Positions 24,953-35,995 of a stretch of 64,000 nucleotides of DNA are shown here, piece after piece (position 1 is the stretch's first letter; every line of letters starts with the position of its first letter). The DNA is from Rapana venosa. Lineage: Eukaryota; Mollusca; Gastropoda; Neogastropoda; Muricidae. The position numbers were made by a program, and so were the translations under genes. The notes beneath the pieces were generated by a model. The model had not been told where the DNA came from and made no database searches. It saw only the letters and a program-made list of their open reading frames with translations. Location of the stretch: the NCBI GenBank assembly GCA_028751875.1, contig CM054153.1, forward strand, positions 7,968,150 through 8,032,149. Direction: 5' to 3'.

Positions 24953-27900
24953 ACCTTACCTTAACCTTAATTCTCTCTGGCCAAGAGCACACCAAGGCTT
25001 GAACATCATTCTCCATGGTTCCGGCAGCAAGCTGTGCTCGTGCGGCGTTTCCAACTTGCTCCAGCCTGCCCATTCCTCCCTAACTTCACCATTCGTCGCC
25101 ATGTTGTTTTTTGGGCGTCCCCTTTTCCTTCTCCCTTCAGGTGTCCATCCGAGGGCAACAAGCAAAGCGTCAGTCCTGTCCTTATCTTAGACATGTCCGA
25201 TCCATTGCATCTCCGACTTCTAATCTCCTCCGATTTTTCTGCTCACTGCTATTTTCCCCAAGACTGTCTTGTTGAAATTGTTCTTGCCATCGATCTGAAG
25301 ATCCTCCTTCAGACATTTGGGTTTGGAAATGTCTAGTTTTCTCTACTCCTTTCGTTAATATCCAGTCCTCACACCGTAGAGAAGAACGGACAAAACAAAG
25401 GCTCTTGAAAAGGATGCTTTGGTTTTTCTGCCGATGGTTCTCCCATTTGCCAGATGTTGGATAATCGATTCATCCGGGCACTGGGGCCAGTGCTCCTCTC
25501 TTCTTGACGTCTGCTGTTCCTCCTCCGTCTTTGGAGACGTTTGCTCCGAATAGGTAAGTTCTCCACCTCTTCAAATTCCTGAATCTCCAACCTCAACCAT
25601 CGATGTTCCTGCTGTTTACTTCATGCTTAGCACTGTCTGTCCATTCATCTCGTGAGTCCAACCTTGTCTGCGTTGTCTTCCAGTCTTGTATTTAGTGTTG
25701 TAGATGGTTCCAGATTGATGAAAGAGGGCGATGTCGTCTGCAAAGTCCCAAGGTCTTCTAACATGTTTCATGAAGTCCCATCTTATACCGTTTCTCTTGC
25801 CTCCACTGTATTTCCTCATCACCCAGCCTATCACGAGAAGGAAGAGAATCCGGACATGCAGCAGCCCTGTTTCCACCCGTAATCACTGGGAACCAGTCCC
25901 CTGTTGTTGCGTTGTCAACAATGACAGATCACTGAAAGTCCACCTCTAACATTGTCTGACCAACTGATAGTATCTGTGGAATTCCATACTGACGCATGAT
26001 ATTTCAGAGACGTCTCAGGTGTATGGAGATCAAAGTCCTTTTTCAACTCAAAGAAGTGTATGTACAGTGTCGCGTTTCCATTCGTTGACTTGTTCCAAGA
26101 GCTCCTGAGTATAAATATTTTGCTACAGTTTCCCCTCCCCTTTCGAAAATCCACTGTATCCTTTCTGAGAGATGAGTCTAACTCCCACTTGTATTCTGTT
26201 GAAGAGGATCTTACTGACACCTTACTTGGTAATGCCAAGGGTAGTAGTGTAATCCACGCCAGTTTCCACACTTAAGTCAACCTAAGATTTCCTTTTCTTT
26301 GGAATCTTGCATAGAGATCCTTTCGTCCACTGTGTTGGTACTGTCTCCTTTCCACAACGAGTCAAAGGATCCTTGCAGTTCCTGCCGTCTGTCAAAATGA
26401 CCTGCTTTTTAGCATCACTGCTGTATCTGGTCTGCTCCTGGTGCTTTTCCGTTTCTTAGGGTCTTCAGTGCTTTCTTGATTTCATGATGGTTGTTTCTTC
26501 TGCTGAGATTCTATGTTCTTCCCACCTCCCCCCGTCCATCTTGTGTGGTTCATTTCGTGCCATCGCTGTTGTGAACTTTCCTGGAAAGTGTTCTCTCCAT
26601 CTCATCACCTGGCACTTGTTTCTTTAGCAGCTCCTCATCTTATTCTTCATGCGCTGCTGGGTCAAGTCCTTGGTGTGACTGTTTCACAATGCTGTACATT
26701 CTTTCTGTCTCCCATTCTCTGCTGGAGTTTCTGCCTCTCACTGCTTTTACTGACATCCATCTCCTCTTGTCCTCATTAATCGTACCTCTTTTCCCCTCCT
26801 TGTCCTTTTTCCTTGTATTCTTTCCTTCATCTATTCTGTATCCTCTCCCGAGTGTGTACTGTTGATTCTGATCTTGAGGCCTTCCTCTAACGATCACTTC
26901 CAGCTGTTCTCAACTGATCCATGTTCTTCTCTTCTTTTATTCCCCTTTCTGTAGCCAACACCTCTTCTGCTGATTTGTTGTAGGCGTTCTCTGATTTTCC
27001 TACACCTCTTCTACATCTTCATTTCGGTTCGTTCTCATTCCGAGCTTGGTCCTTCACTGCGTTGCAGAACTTCTTCCTTATATCTTCTCCTTCAATCGTT
27101 TCAATCGTCCATCTTGTCTTGGTTTTGTTGTGTTTCTGAGTGAGCTGAAGGTCTAACTTGATTCCTCGTCTTCACCAGGTATGGTGCTGTTGGCATCTGC
27201 TCCCTCTTACTCGCAATCTGAACTGATGAATCCCACTGTCCGCTATCAATAGTGTCTATTTGGTTTTTTCACTATTGCCGTCCGCTGATGTCCATGTTCT
27301 TTTGTGAATATCTTTGGGGGGGTAAAGGGTTCCTGTGATTACTAGCCATTCAGCTGGCTAAACTCCCAGTCTCTCTCCATTGTGTTCTGTCTCACAAGTC
27401 CATGAGTACCCATTGTCCTTTCGTATCCAGTGGTTTCATTTCCCACTTTTTCGTTTTAAAGTCTCCCCATGATATGATATGAATGACGTCGTTCTTGTGC
27501 CCCTCCACTGTTTCCTGGGAGTTGTTGGTAAACTGCTTCCTTTTCTGTCTTCCTCTCGTGTGCGGTGCACTTGTAAGACTGTCATCCGCTGTATTGGATA
27601 GAATCTTGCTTAATGATCCTCTTGTGACTGGTGCCCATTCCATGAAGACTTCACTGCCTTCACTGGCTCATCATGATGGCGACTCACACTCCCTCGGTAA
27701 TTGTTCGTCTCCACTGTAGATCACTGTCCTGTCCTGATGCTAGCTAATTTTTTTCCAGCTCCTGTCCATCTGCACTCGCTGATTCCGAGAATGGTGCAGT
27801 TGGTATTCTGCTCATCTCTCTGCGATCTGTGCTGCTACACCTCCTCTGTACATTGTTATCACATTCCAGTGTCCGATGTTAAGGTTATTTTGGGGCTATG

Positions 27901-28194
27901 CAAAGACCTTGTCGACGGTGAACTTCCCCAGGCTTTCAACCCATCGTCGTCATGATGCCAGTGCCGGCGAACCCCGTTCCCCCCCAAGGCTTGAATCGAA
28001 GTGATGTTTATAGTTTCTGTAACTTTGGTTTTTTTCCAGGAGTAGGTAGTTGGCCTTCTGCCCAACCCCCATACTTGGAGGGCCAGTGGTTTTCTGTCAG
28101 GGTGGCCTTCCCTTAGACTGCGTTGGTCCAGGTGCAATCTCCCATCCGCCACCCGGGAGACGCGCCTCTACGCCGTGCAGTCCCAGCGCGAGGT
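24953..28194 (-). mobile_element. RTE-type LINE, full-length size, indel-ridden
   Basis: The element is 3242 bp between 12-bp target duplications, the usual RTE length. Minus-strand pieces, 5' to 3': a 5' leader, TMYRGGVAAQIAER (endonuclease start), MEWAPVTRGSLSK, NDVIHIISWGDFKTK (AP-endonuclease GD motif), LLVIGWVMRK...GKRNGIRWDF, DFADDIALFHQ (RT FADD), and LGWTPEGRRKRGRPK (C-terminus). The 3' end is short TAAGG repeats. Frames break about every 100 bases, mostly by single-base indels. RTE assignment rests on these signatures and the lack of RNase H. Confidence 0.88.
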
Positions 28195-28245
28195 TATTCC
28201 ATTATCCTCGATATAAAAGAATAAAATAAAAATAAAATAAACATA
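28195..28245 (+). repeat. SINE family A tail (3' part of the RTE-split copy)
   Basis: TATTCCATTATC at 28195-28206 repeats 24941-24952 exactly, then CTCGATATAAAAGAATAAAA and the A-rich tail complete the interrupted SINE. Confidence 0.88.
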
Positions 28246-28689
28246 CACACACGCACGCGCGCTCGAGCACGCACACACGTACACACACTGATACAACAGT
28301 AACAGTATTAAGGGCGACATGGCAAAACTATAACATAATTTCAGAAAGTCTTATAAAATAAATTATCAGCACCAACAAACACCATACATATATCAACAAC
28401 AGCGTAAGAAAATGTCCATAAAAATGTAAATCACAATAGAATGTTTCATGAAATCAGGACCCTTTTTTTTCATGGCACCACACTCATTTAATACATTGTT
28501 AAAAGACAACTTTTTGTCAAAGTATGTGTGGCTATTCTTTCTGTAAGAAACATGTTCACAGATTTCAGGATGAGCCCTTTGATAAACTCCTCTCTCTCTC
28601 TCCTCCCTCCATCTAACTCTCTCCCCTCTCTCACTGTCCTTGTACATGTACTTGAGTTCTAATTAATGTCTATTTCAATAGATCTATTT

Positions 28690-29090
28690 GTTACGATAAA
28701 CAACATATGTGTACCTTTGACAATGTGAAAGATGTTCACTTTTATGACTTATAAGTTTTGGCTTTTTTTGTTCCTCCTCTCTCTCTTCAAACAAAGTTTT
28801 TCTTTTTTGTCCTTGTTTTGTTTTGTTTTTTCTTTTCCCCCCCCCCTTTGTTTTGTTTATTTGTTGGGTGTTTTTTTTGGGGGTGGTGGGGTTGTTTGGG
28901 TTTTTTTTTCTTTATTTTTTTTATTTTAAAAAGTTTTTTTATTCCTTTGTTCTACTGTGTGAGAGTAGAGTATTGGCTTATTATTAAGATGTATCCCTAA
29001 GGTGGGGATGGATGTAACAAAGCACATGAAGTGCTTTATTCATTAATCTCAAAATTAAAAGAATTGTCATTGTCATTGTTTCTCTCTCTC
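28690..29090 (+). repeat. Dispersed repeat with SINE-A-type terminus, copy 2
   Basis: Counterpart of 23.33-23.80 kb; ends with GATGTAACAAAGCACATGAA, AATTAAAAGAATTGTCATTG and a CT tract. Middle segments are poly-T/poly-G and differ in length. Confidence 0.65.
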
Positions 29091-29814
29091 TCCCTCCCTC
29101 TCTCCTCCCACCCCTCCCCCTTCACCCCTCTCTTCTCTGATTGTCTCTGTTCAGAGCATGAATATGCATCTACAGTGAAGATGCATCTTGGTCTGACATA
29201 GGAATCTATTAAAAAAAGAATTCAACTATGTTTAAAGAAATATGACATGCCATAAAACTATTCTGTTCTATTCTTTTCCATATTTATCTGCGTGTGAACC
29301 GCTCTGTATAGTGAACCAATGTGGAAATGTGCATAAACTGTGTCTGTCAACTAAAGCTCATCCCAGTATTCTATCTCCTGTATCCCAATCCCATCCAACC
29401 CACCCCTCCCTCAAATCCCAACCCCAAAAAATCGAAACACTGCTTTGTCCTGCTATCTATGAGCTTTCAGATTCTCATGGGTTGCTTTGAACAAATCAGA
29501 CTACAAGTCAAAATAAGCTTGGTAACACACAGGCACACACACACACACACACACACACAAGACAAAATAGGCCTATTCAAGTAAAACAATGACTGAAAAT
29601 TCGGTGTATTTGTTAACTGCTTGCTGCAGAATAGATTAAAAACACAAAACCAGATAAGACTAGTGTAAAAGACGACAAATCTCTTGTACATTGTAAAATA
29701 TTTGTTTGGAAGTCAGACACTTCGGTAAACCGTAATGTGTAGTCAGTCTCTTTTGACATCATTGTGGCACCATAATGTGAAATGTCTCTGTAATGGATGT
29801 CGTGTTTATTGGTA

Positions 29815-30190
29815 AGTGTAAGCTTACGTGACTTTACACATTTTGAATCTAGTATTTTGTTGAAAATATTCCTTTAAGTGTAATTAACGCAACTTTTATT
29901 GATAAGATTTAATACTAGGCGTGGTTGAAAAATTATATGGGTCACATGGTACAAACAAACCAAGAAGCTTTGTGAACACACTGGCAACTTTCTAAACTTA
30001 TATGGCTTTACAAGTTTTTAAACTAGTATTTTGTTTAAAAATATTGATTTTTAAGTGTAACAAGAGCAAGTTATATAGATAACTTTTAATACTAGGCCTA
30101 ATTGTCCCCCCCAAAAAAATTACGACATGGTCACGTGGTACAAACAATCCAAGAAGCTGAAAGCGAGGTTTGTGAGCACACCGGTAAAGT
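29815..30190. repeat. Diverged direct duplication, about 180-bp unit
   Basis: Both halves contain GGCTTTAC/GACTTTAC, CTAGTATTTTGTT, AAAATATT, TTTAAGTGTAA, TTTAATACTAGGC, GGTCACxTGGTACAAACAA and CCAAGAAGCT in the same order, with roughly three-quarters of bases matching by eye. Confidence 0.7.
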
Positions 30191-30734
30191 AAGCCAAATA
30201 ATTTGTTTCGGGTAATGAATGGAGCTTAAAAATATCCAAACATGAACTCAGTTGTTGGAAAAGTAACTGAATGGCATGAGCTGGGACATTTGTTATCAAT
30301 TCTAGGAAGCGACATCTTATACAAACTTGTGTTACTAGAAAACTATGGCGCGTTTGAGTTCGAGTTTGAACTTGTTTTACTGTGTAGTGTGTGCAAGTCG
30401 ATTATGTACAGTATTTGCTAAACTGTTTTGCCTGCAGTTTTATCTCCCCCCCCCCCCCCCCAACACCTATTAAAAAAATATAATATGTGTACGTAACTGT
30501 CATACAAAATGTTACTTTAGTTCTAGTATTTGGACCAAAATAAAAAACGTATAACCCGGAAAACCCCCACAAAAAACTGAAAGACCCACACCAAGTGCAT
30601 TGCAGAACAGCCTGGAATATGTAGCTACTCTTTATCACCAGTAGCAGTAATAATAATAGCAGCAGCAGCAGGAGGAGTTGTAACAGTTGTTGTCAGGGTA
30701 GTGTCAAGTACTGTCATCTGCAGAGTGAAGTTTT

Positions 30735-31112
30735 TATTTTATTTATTTTTTATTTTCTTTTATATCAAGGATAATGGAATAAGCACTTATGTGCTTTTTT
30801 ACATCCAGTCCCTGTGTGTATGGGGTTTTGTAAATTCTGTCATCTGTTCCCACTGGCACACAATGGCCTACTCTTACGAAAAGCGGAACAGGATTTAACA
30901 TGTGCGCAAGATACAGGATTTAACATGAGGGCAAGATGACCTACACACACCAGACCTAGGTTTATAGTCTCATCCGAAGGTCTTTGGGGAGAGTGGAGTC
31001 AGCACTGATGTTAACTCCAGGGGAAAATATCCCCTTGAATGGGAATCAAACTGGGGTCATCAGATTGCGAGCGCAATGTTATGACCACTAGGCTATCCCG
31101 TCCCCGGAGAAG
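30735..31112 (-). repeat. SINE family A, full-length minus copy
   Basis: Minus reading: GGGGACGGGATAGCCTAGTG (A-box part), a diverged B-box region CAGTTTGATTCCCATTCAAG, GGGATATTTTCCCCTGGAGT, GGTAGGCC-type middle, ACTGGATGTAAAAAAGCACA, AAGTGCTTATTCCATTATCC and an A-rich tail. Confidence 0.9.
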
Positions 31113-31184
31113 TAGTAGTAGTAATTAGTAGTAGTAGTACCTTAGACTTGGTAAAACAGACTGCAAAGGTGAAGGGATTTTAAA

Positions 31185-31550
31185 CAAGAAACTAGGGGGA
31201 CAAGATAGCCTGGTGGTTAGAGCATTGTGGTTGTGATTTGAGATATCCCAAGTTTTCATCTACCGCCAAGATGCCTGTTCTAGGGGATTTTTTCCCCTGG
31301 AGTGTGAATGATTGCGGAACATCTTACTCACATGTTAAAATCCAGTCCACTGTTTGGAAGTGTAGGCCATTTTGGTGCTGATGGGAATGAATGACATTGA
31401 CAAAATTTTAAAAACTCATGCACCCCTGGGGTGTTTAGACATTCCTAAAGTCAGAATGCAGCTACCTTCATGGTGGGCAGTAATGGTCACAAAAGCAAAA
31501 TATCACCATTGGCGAACCTCTGAACTCTAGCCAAGGAACAACAATACCCC
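31185..31550 (+). repeat. SINE family D (SINE-A-like head with alternative 3' domain)
   Basis: Head GATAGCCTGGTGGTTAGAGC, middle TTTTTTCCCCTGGAGT and GAACATCTTACTCACATGTT, then the D-type 3' domain: GTGTTTAGACATTCCTAAAG, CAGAATGCAGCTACCT, ATCACCATTGGCGAACCTCT and AGCCAAGGAAC. About seven further D-type copies occur in the window. Confidence 0.8.
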
Positions 31551-31564
31551 TCCCTTTTGACAAA

Positions 31565-32290
31565 TATGGCTTACTGCTTTCAAGATAAACTGGATGATAC
31601 AGTTAAACGCAGATAAAACCGAAGCCATGCTTGTAGGGACCAAACACAAACTCTTTCATTACAACAGCTTCAATAGAACTCGGCAATACATCAGTCCCTC
31701 TATCCACTGCTGTGAAGTATCTAGGAGTTGTTATTGACAACACACTGTCTATGCAAAAATTCATCACCCAGACCTGCCAGTCGTGTACTATCAATTATGG
31801 CGTATTAGTGCAATTCAAAAGTACCTGTCCACTGATGCGACATCCAAACTTGTTGCGTCTCTCATTCTCTCATGCCTGGACTATTGCAATTCTCTTTTGG
31901 CTGGTCTGCCAGCAACATCTATCCACTCCCTTCAACGTACACAAAACTCTGCAGCTCGACTAGTCCTCAGAAAGAAAAAAATCTGAACATATAACTCCTC
32001 TCTAGCGATCTCTCCACTGGTTGCCTGTGCCACAGAGTAAACTATGACTGTATGAGATCAGTACCCTCTGTTACAAATGTCTCCACCAAACAGCACCCTC
32101 CCACCTCTGTGAATGTCTTCACCTGTAAACTCCTCCTCATTCCCTCCACTCTGCTGCAGATACCTTGTGCTTACAAATACCTATATTCAGCCAATCCACT
32201 GTTGGTCGTTGCTCTTTCTCTATTTCTGGTCCATCCATCTGGAACAACCTTCCTTTCTCTCCGACATATTATTATTATTATTATTGTGTG
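31565..32290 (+). mobile_element. L2/CR1-like LINE, 3' coding portion
   Basis: In shifted plus frames it encodes [76 protein letters not shown] and a LCL..N..FNQST-like end, parallel to the minus-strand element at 59.4-60.4 kb. It ends in an (ATT)n tail at 32266-32285. Confidence 0.88.
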
Positions 32291-33139
32291 GGATTGTAAA
32301 GGGTTGCAGAGCAAAACTATCAGAAATCGGATGTAAAAGCAGGGCCAGTAGCTTGCAAACAGTTAAATGATGGACAGGAAAACACATCAAAACACTCCCT
32401 TTAAAGGTGAAAGCTCCAAGCTGTTTAGTTATAGCATTTATGTTCATTGCATAGACAGCAGCAAAGGCGGAAGAAATATGACTGCAAGCCTTTAAATTAA
32501 AATTTTTTCAAGATTGGACCAAACTTTTGATTTTGAGTATATTGACAAAGAGTGGGCAAAATAAACAGTACTATTACATTACTATCACCTTTGTATAATC
32601 ATCATTGGATTCTAGAGATTTTGTATCTGGTTCTGTTGGGCTGGGCGAAATTGAGGAAAACAGGCCTCCTTAGATCATAGAACAACTGTAAGGAAAACTG
32701 TATCAATTTATTGTGGAATAAGATTGCCCACACTTAAAATCTGAAAAACATGAAGTAGATGAAATATATAGAATTAGAAAAATGCTCGTTTTATTCTTAA
32801 ATCTTAATAATGTTCTTTCTTACACAAAAAAAAAAGGGGGGGGGGGGGGTAAGAATAAAAATGGTCTTCCTTAAGTTAGTAATATGAAAAAAGAAGAAAG
32901 TTAGGTGTCAGTACCTGGTTAGAAATTGCACAGAGAAATATGTCAATAATTGAATAAATAGATTTTAAATGAATGTACGTTTAAAAGAAAACAAATTACG
33001 GGAAGGGGGGGGGGAGGCCTCTGGGATTAACCCCCTTCCATATTCAGCACACATGCATGCAAAACTCCAAAAGGCTTTTACCTAAGGAACATTAATGTGA
33101 CATTGTCTTAATATTACATTGCTGCTACATACATGGAAA

Positions 33140-33315
33140 ATGGTGGTTAGCGCATTGAGCTCGTGATTTTGAGGGAATTTTTTCCCTGAAGTTAACACCA
33201 GTATCAACTCCATTCTCCCGAAAAATCCTTCAGATACCTTAATGGTGGGCAAACACATATTAAATGTAGAATCTCACCATTGGTGAACCCCAAAGCTCTA
33301 TCTGAGGAATTAAAG
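33140..33315 (+). repeat. SINE family D, internally deleted
   Basis: Head GGTGGTTAGCGCATTGAGCT joins GTTAACACCAGTATCAACTC, then jumps to ACCTTAATGGTGGGCAAACA and CTCACCATTGGTGAACC. The middle domain is missing. Confidence 0.75.
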
Positions 33316-33743
33316 AAAAAAAAAATACCGCTACATAATTTTCAGCCTACTTCTTTTAATTTTATCCATGAGGTTTTGGATCACAGCTACACAAATCATT
33401 TTAACAATTTTGATTCAGATTGGATAGTATAGGTTTCATGTCTGTAGACTATCCTGGTAACTTATACCTGGGTGTTAAAAAGTGTATAACTTGACTACAA
33501 GTATATATGCTCAATTGAATTAGGACACTTTATGAGCCAATTTGTGTGTTTGTTTTGATAAGAATGGGAAAGAATTGTGTTTTTATTAATCTAAGTTTGT
33601 TCACACCTATATGAATTCGGGAAGAGAAGGTGGGAGATGTGTTTGGTAAGCTATAGAAAAGAGAGATCATGCAACTTGCTATTCTAAAATAGCTCATAAC
33701 TTAAGTCTGTAATTCTTATGAAGTTAGTGAACCATAAAATTGT

Positions 33744-33938
33744 AAATGCGCAACATGAATATGCACATTTGTGTGTATTTATATGTATACGGGATAAGGG
33801 GACGGGATAGCTCAGTGGTCGGACCACTCGCTTTCCTCCAGCCACACAAATGTGCATATTCATGTTGCGCATTTATATGTATACGGGATAAGGGGACGGG
33901 ATAGCTCAGTGGTCGGACCACTCGCTTTCCTCCAGCCA
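33744..33938. repeat. Interlocked inverted and direct repeat at SINE 5' end
   Basis: A 31-bp flank (33744-33774) reappears inverted without mismatch at 33844-33874. A 68-bp segment (33777-33844) covering flank, target site and SINE head is repeated directly at 33871-33938. Confidence 0.92.
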
Positions 33939-34182
33939 AGTTAAGCAGCGTCGAGTGTGGTTACCAGTTGGATGGGTGACGTTTGTGCGCCTTGGCTTCA
34001 GTACAGTTCCCCCAGTTCACCCAGCTGTAAATGGGTACCTCCCCTCTTTAGGGTCAGGGAAGGTAAAGCAGCGAGGGAGAGGAGATGGGCTCCGCCCTCA
34101 ATATGCTGGCCCTAGAGAAGTGAGGTATCTGACGCCTCGCTTCCCTATGACCTTATAGGTTATGGGACTCTTTACCTTTACC
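33791..34182 (+). repeat. SINE family B with duplicated head
   Basis: A complete copy (second head from 33885) has the A box TAGCTCAGTGGTCGGACCAC, the 5S-like AAGTTAAGCAGCGTCGAG and GTTGGATGGGTGACG, then CACCCAGCTGTAAATGGGTA. TATATGTATAC flanks it at 33780-33790, 33874-33884 and 34183-34193. A first head without a body lies at 33791-33844. Confidence 0.9.
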
Positions 34183-34764
34183 TATATGTATACTATGGAA
34201 GCACAAACATGATATATAATCACATTCTTCCCAACCTCTTTCAGCGTGCTCAGAGTACATGTATATATAAAACACATTTCTAAAGTTTTGGAAATAGAAT
34301 GAAAGGAAACCTTTTTGATTATTGATAATGGACAAGTTCAGGTGCGAGTGGAACACTTACTTAGAGTTATCAAGAGAGGCTCAGGAATGGTCTGTAGTTC
34401 TTTATTATAGTTCTATGTCTATAATCAAAGTACACGTTTTGCATTGTTATTCAACATATAATTTTAATGCATAAAGACGCATACATAATCACACATATAT
34501 ACATATGAGCACACGCACGTACGCACATGCACACAAATACTCAAACTCACACACACACAACAAATCTCTGATTTGTGACTGACTCATTTTTAACAACAAT
34601 TTCACTCTTTCAGGTAGATAGAAAAGACTGACCAGTAAGACAGATCAGAGAAGTGAAGAAAAAGGACAACTCTTTGATGATGAAGCCCATCCTGTGATGA
34701 TGAATCTCTTACCAACACGGTATGATGTCCATGACTCTTGACTTGGAAAACAGCAAAGGTTAGT

Positions 34765-34777
34765 TGAGTGTTTATGT

Positions 34778-34808
<31 letters not shown>

Positions 34809-34815
34809 TGTGACT
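34765..34815. repeat. (TG)n microsatellite
   Basis: TG repeat of about 30 bp followed by shorter TG runs. Confidence 0.9.
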
Positions 34816-34926
34816 GTGTGATGCTATTGCTTCCCTTTATGTACATGCCTCCTTGATACAGCAGTTTTCCATTCACAAGGCAGAAATCTGTGTACTACCT
34901 TTATGTTAATTGAGAGATGAGGGAAG

Positions 34927-35262
34927 GTTGCAGGGTGGTTTAGACGTTCACCTGCCTAACAAGTGAACTGTGAGGTTCCATGTTCCATTGACAGTCTTGC
35001 CCTTTTGTCCCAGTTTGACAGGAAAGTTGGACCTGTGTGCGTATGGACTTGCACACATCAAAAGAACCCGTGACAATTGAAAATGAGAAAGAGCAGGGAG
35101 GTACCTCCTGACTGTCCTGGCAAAATTGATAAGTTCTATTCCCAATTGTATTCCTGAAGTTGGAATGCAGCTACCTAAGTTAATTTGGGGTGAAAAAACA
35201 GTCACATATTAAAAAAACCTCACCATTGGTGAACCTCAAGAGCTCTATTTGAAGACCCCCCC
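34927..35262 (+). repeat. SINE family D copy
   Basis: The head is GGTGGTTTAGACGTTCACCT with GCCTAACAAGTGAACTGTGA. The middle differs, but the 3' domain has TGAAGTTGGAATGCAGCTAC, ACAGTCACATATTAAA, CTCACCATTGGTGAACCTCA and GAGCTCTATTTGAAG. Confidence 0.78.
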
Positions 35263-35449
35263 TAAAAAAAAACCCCACAACAACAACAAAACACTCCAAC
35301 AAAAAACCCCAACAACATCAAAAGAAACCAAAACTTGAAAGATGTTTATCGTGCCTTTTCTGATGTAGCATAATTATAATTGTGTTTTATTCCTGACATC
35401 AAAGTCTGTTGCACTTACTCAGTTACTGACTTGTGGATCGGTGGTCGAA

Positions 35450-35600
35450 GTGGATCTGTGGTCTAGAGGTAACGCACCTGTCTAGAAAGCTAAAAGTCCA
35501 GGTTGGAAGTGTGTGGTGGTTCGAATCCTGTTTGGACCCGAAACTTTTCCCCCATCCATTAGATCATGAGTGGTGGTCTAGGCGCTAGTCTTTCGGAATT
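35450..35600 (+). repeat. tRNA-headed repeat (family E)
   Basis: A-box-like TGGTCTAGAGGTAACGCACC and B box GGTTCGAATCC are followed by CCATCCATTAGATCATGAGT and GTCTAGGCGCTAGT. The same downstream stretch recurs at 63345-63395. It precedes the first recognised centlein exon and is not a functional tRNA (no matching acceptor stem). Confidence 0.65.
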
Positions 35601-35927
35601 TGCTAAACATGAGACAAGCACACAAGGAATTACAAACATGCTTGAGCTTTATGTAGCCCTCTGCATGATTACTGTGTGTGCTTTATTGTTTGAACAGATT
35701 TTTTCAGATAATATACAGGTAATGCATGACTTGTTTGTGAAAACATTTATAAAAGATTTAAACAATTCTATGAAAGAGAGAATATGATTATGTGGGTGAA
35801 ATCTCAGATTTTGTAAACACTTTTCTTTATGTTAGTATGCCACTTCTAAGTTTATGTTCTTGAGTTTTGAGGTTTGTGTGTGACTCTTCAGACTTCAGTT
35901 GTTTATATACTGTACTACATGTTTCAG

Positions 35928-35995
35928 ACATGCATGATTACAGCCAGTTGCTTGCGCAGAACAAGGCTCTGCACTCTGAGCTGACACAATGTCAG
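35928..35995 (+). CDS. CNTLN: Centlein exon a
   Basis: Acceptor catgtttcag, donor gtaaaa; 68 nt, two bases plus [20 protein letters not shown] and CQ. It supplies the coiled-coil segment immediately before [13 protein letters not shown]. Similarity is weaker than in the next exons; phase and position support it. Confidence 0.8.

Noticed and set aside
34615..34760. Possible centlein exon after the acceptor tttcactctttcag
   Set aside because: All three frames contain stops within 30 bases, and nothing matches centlein.
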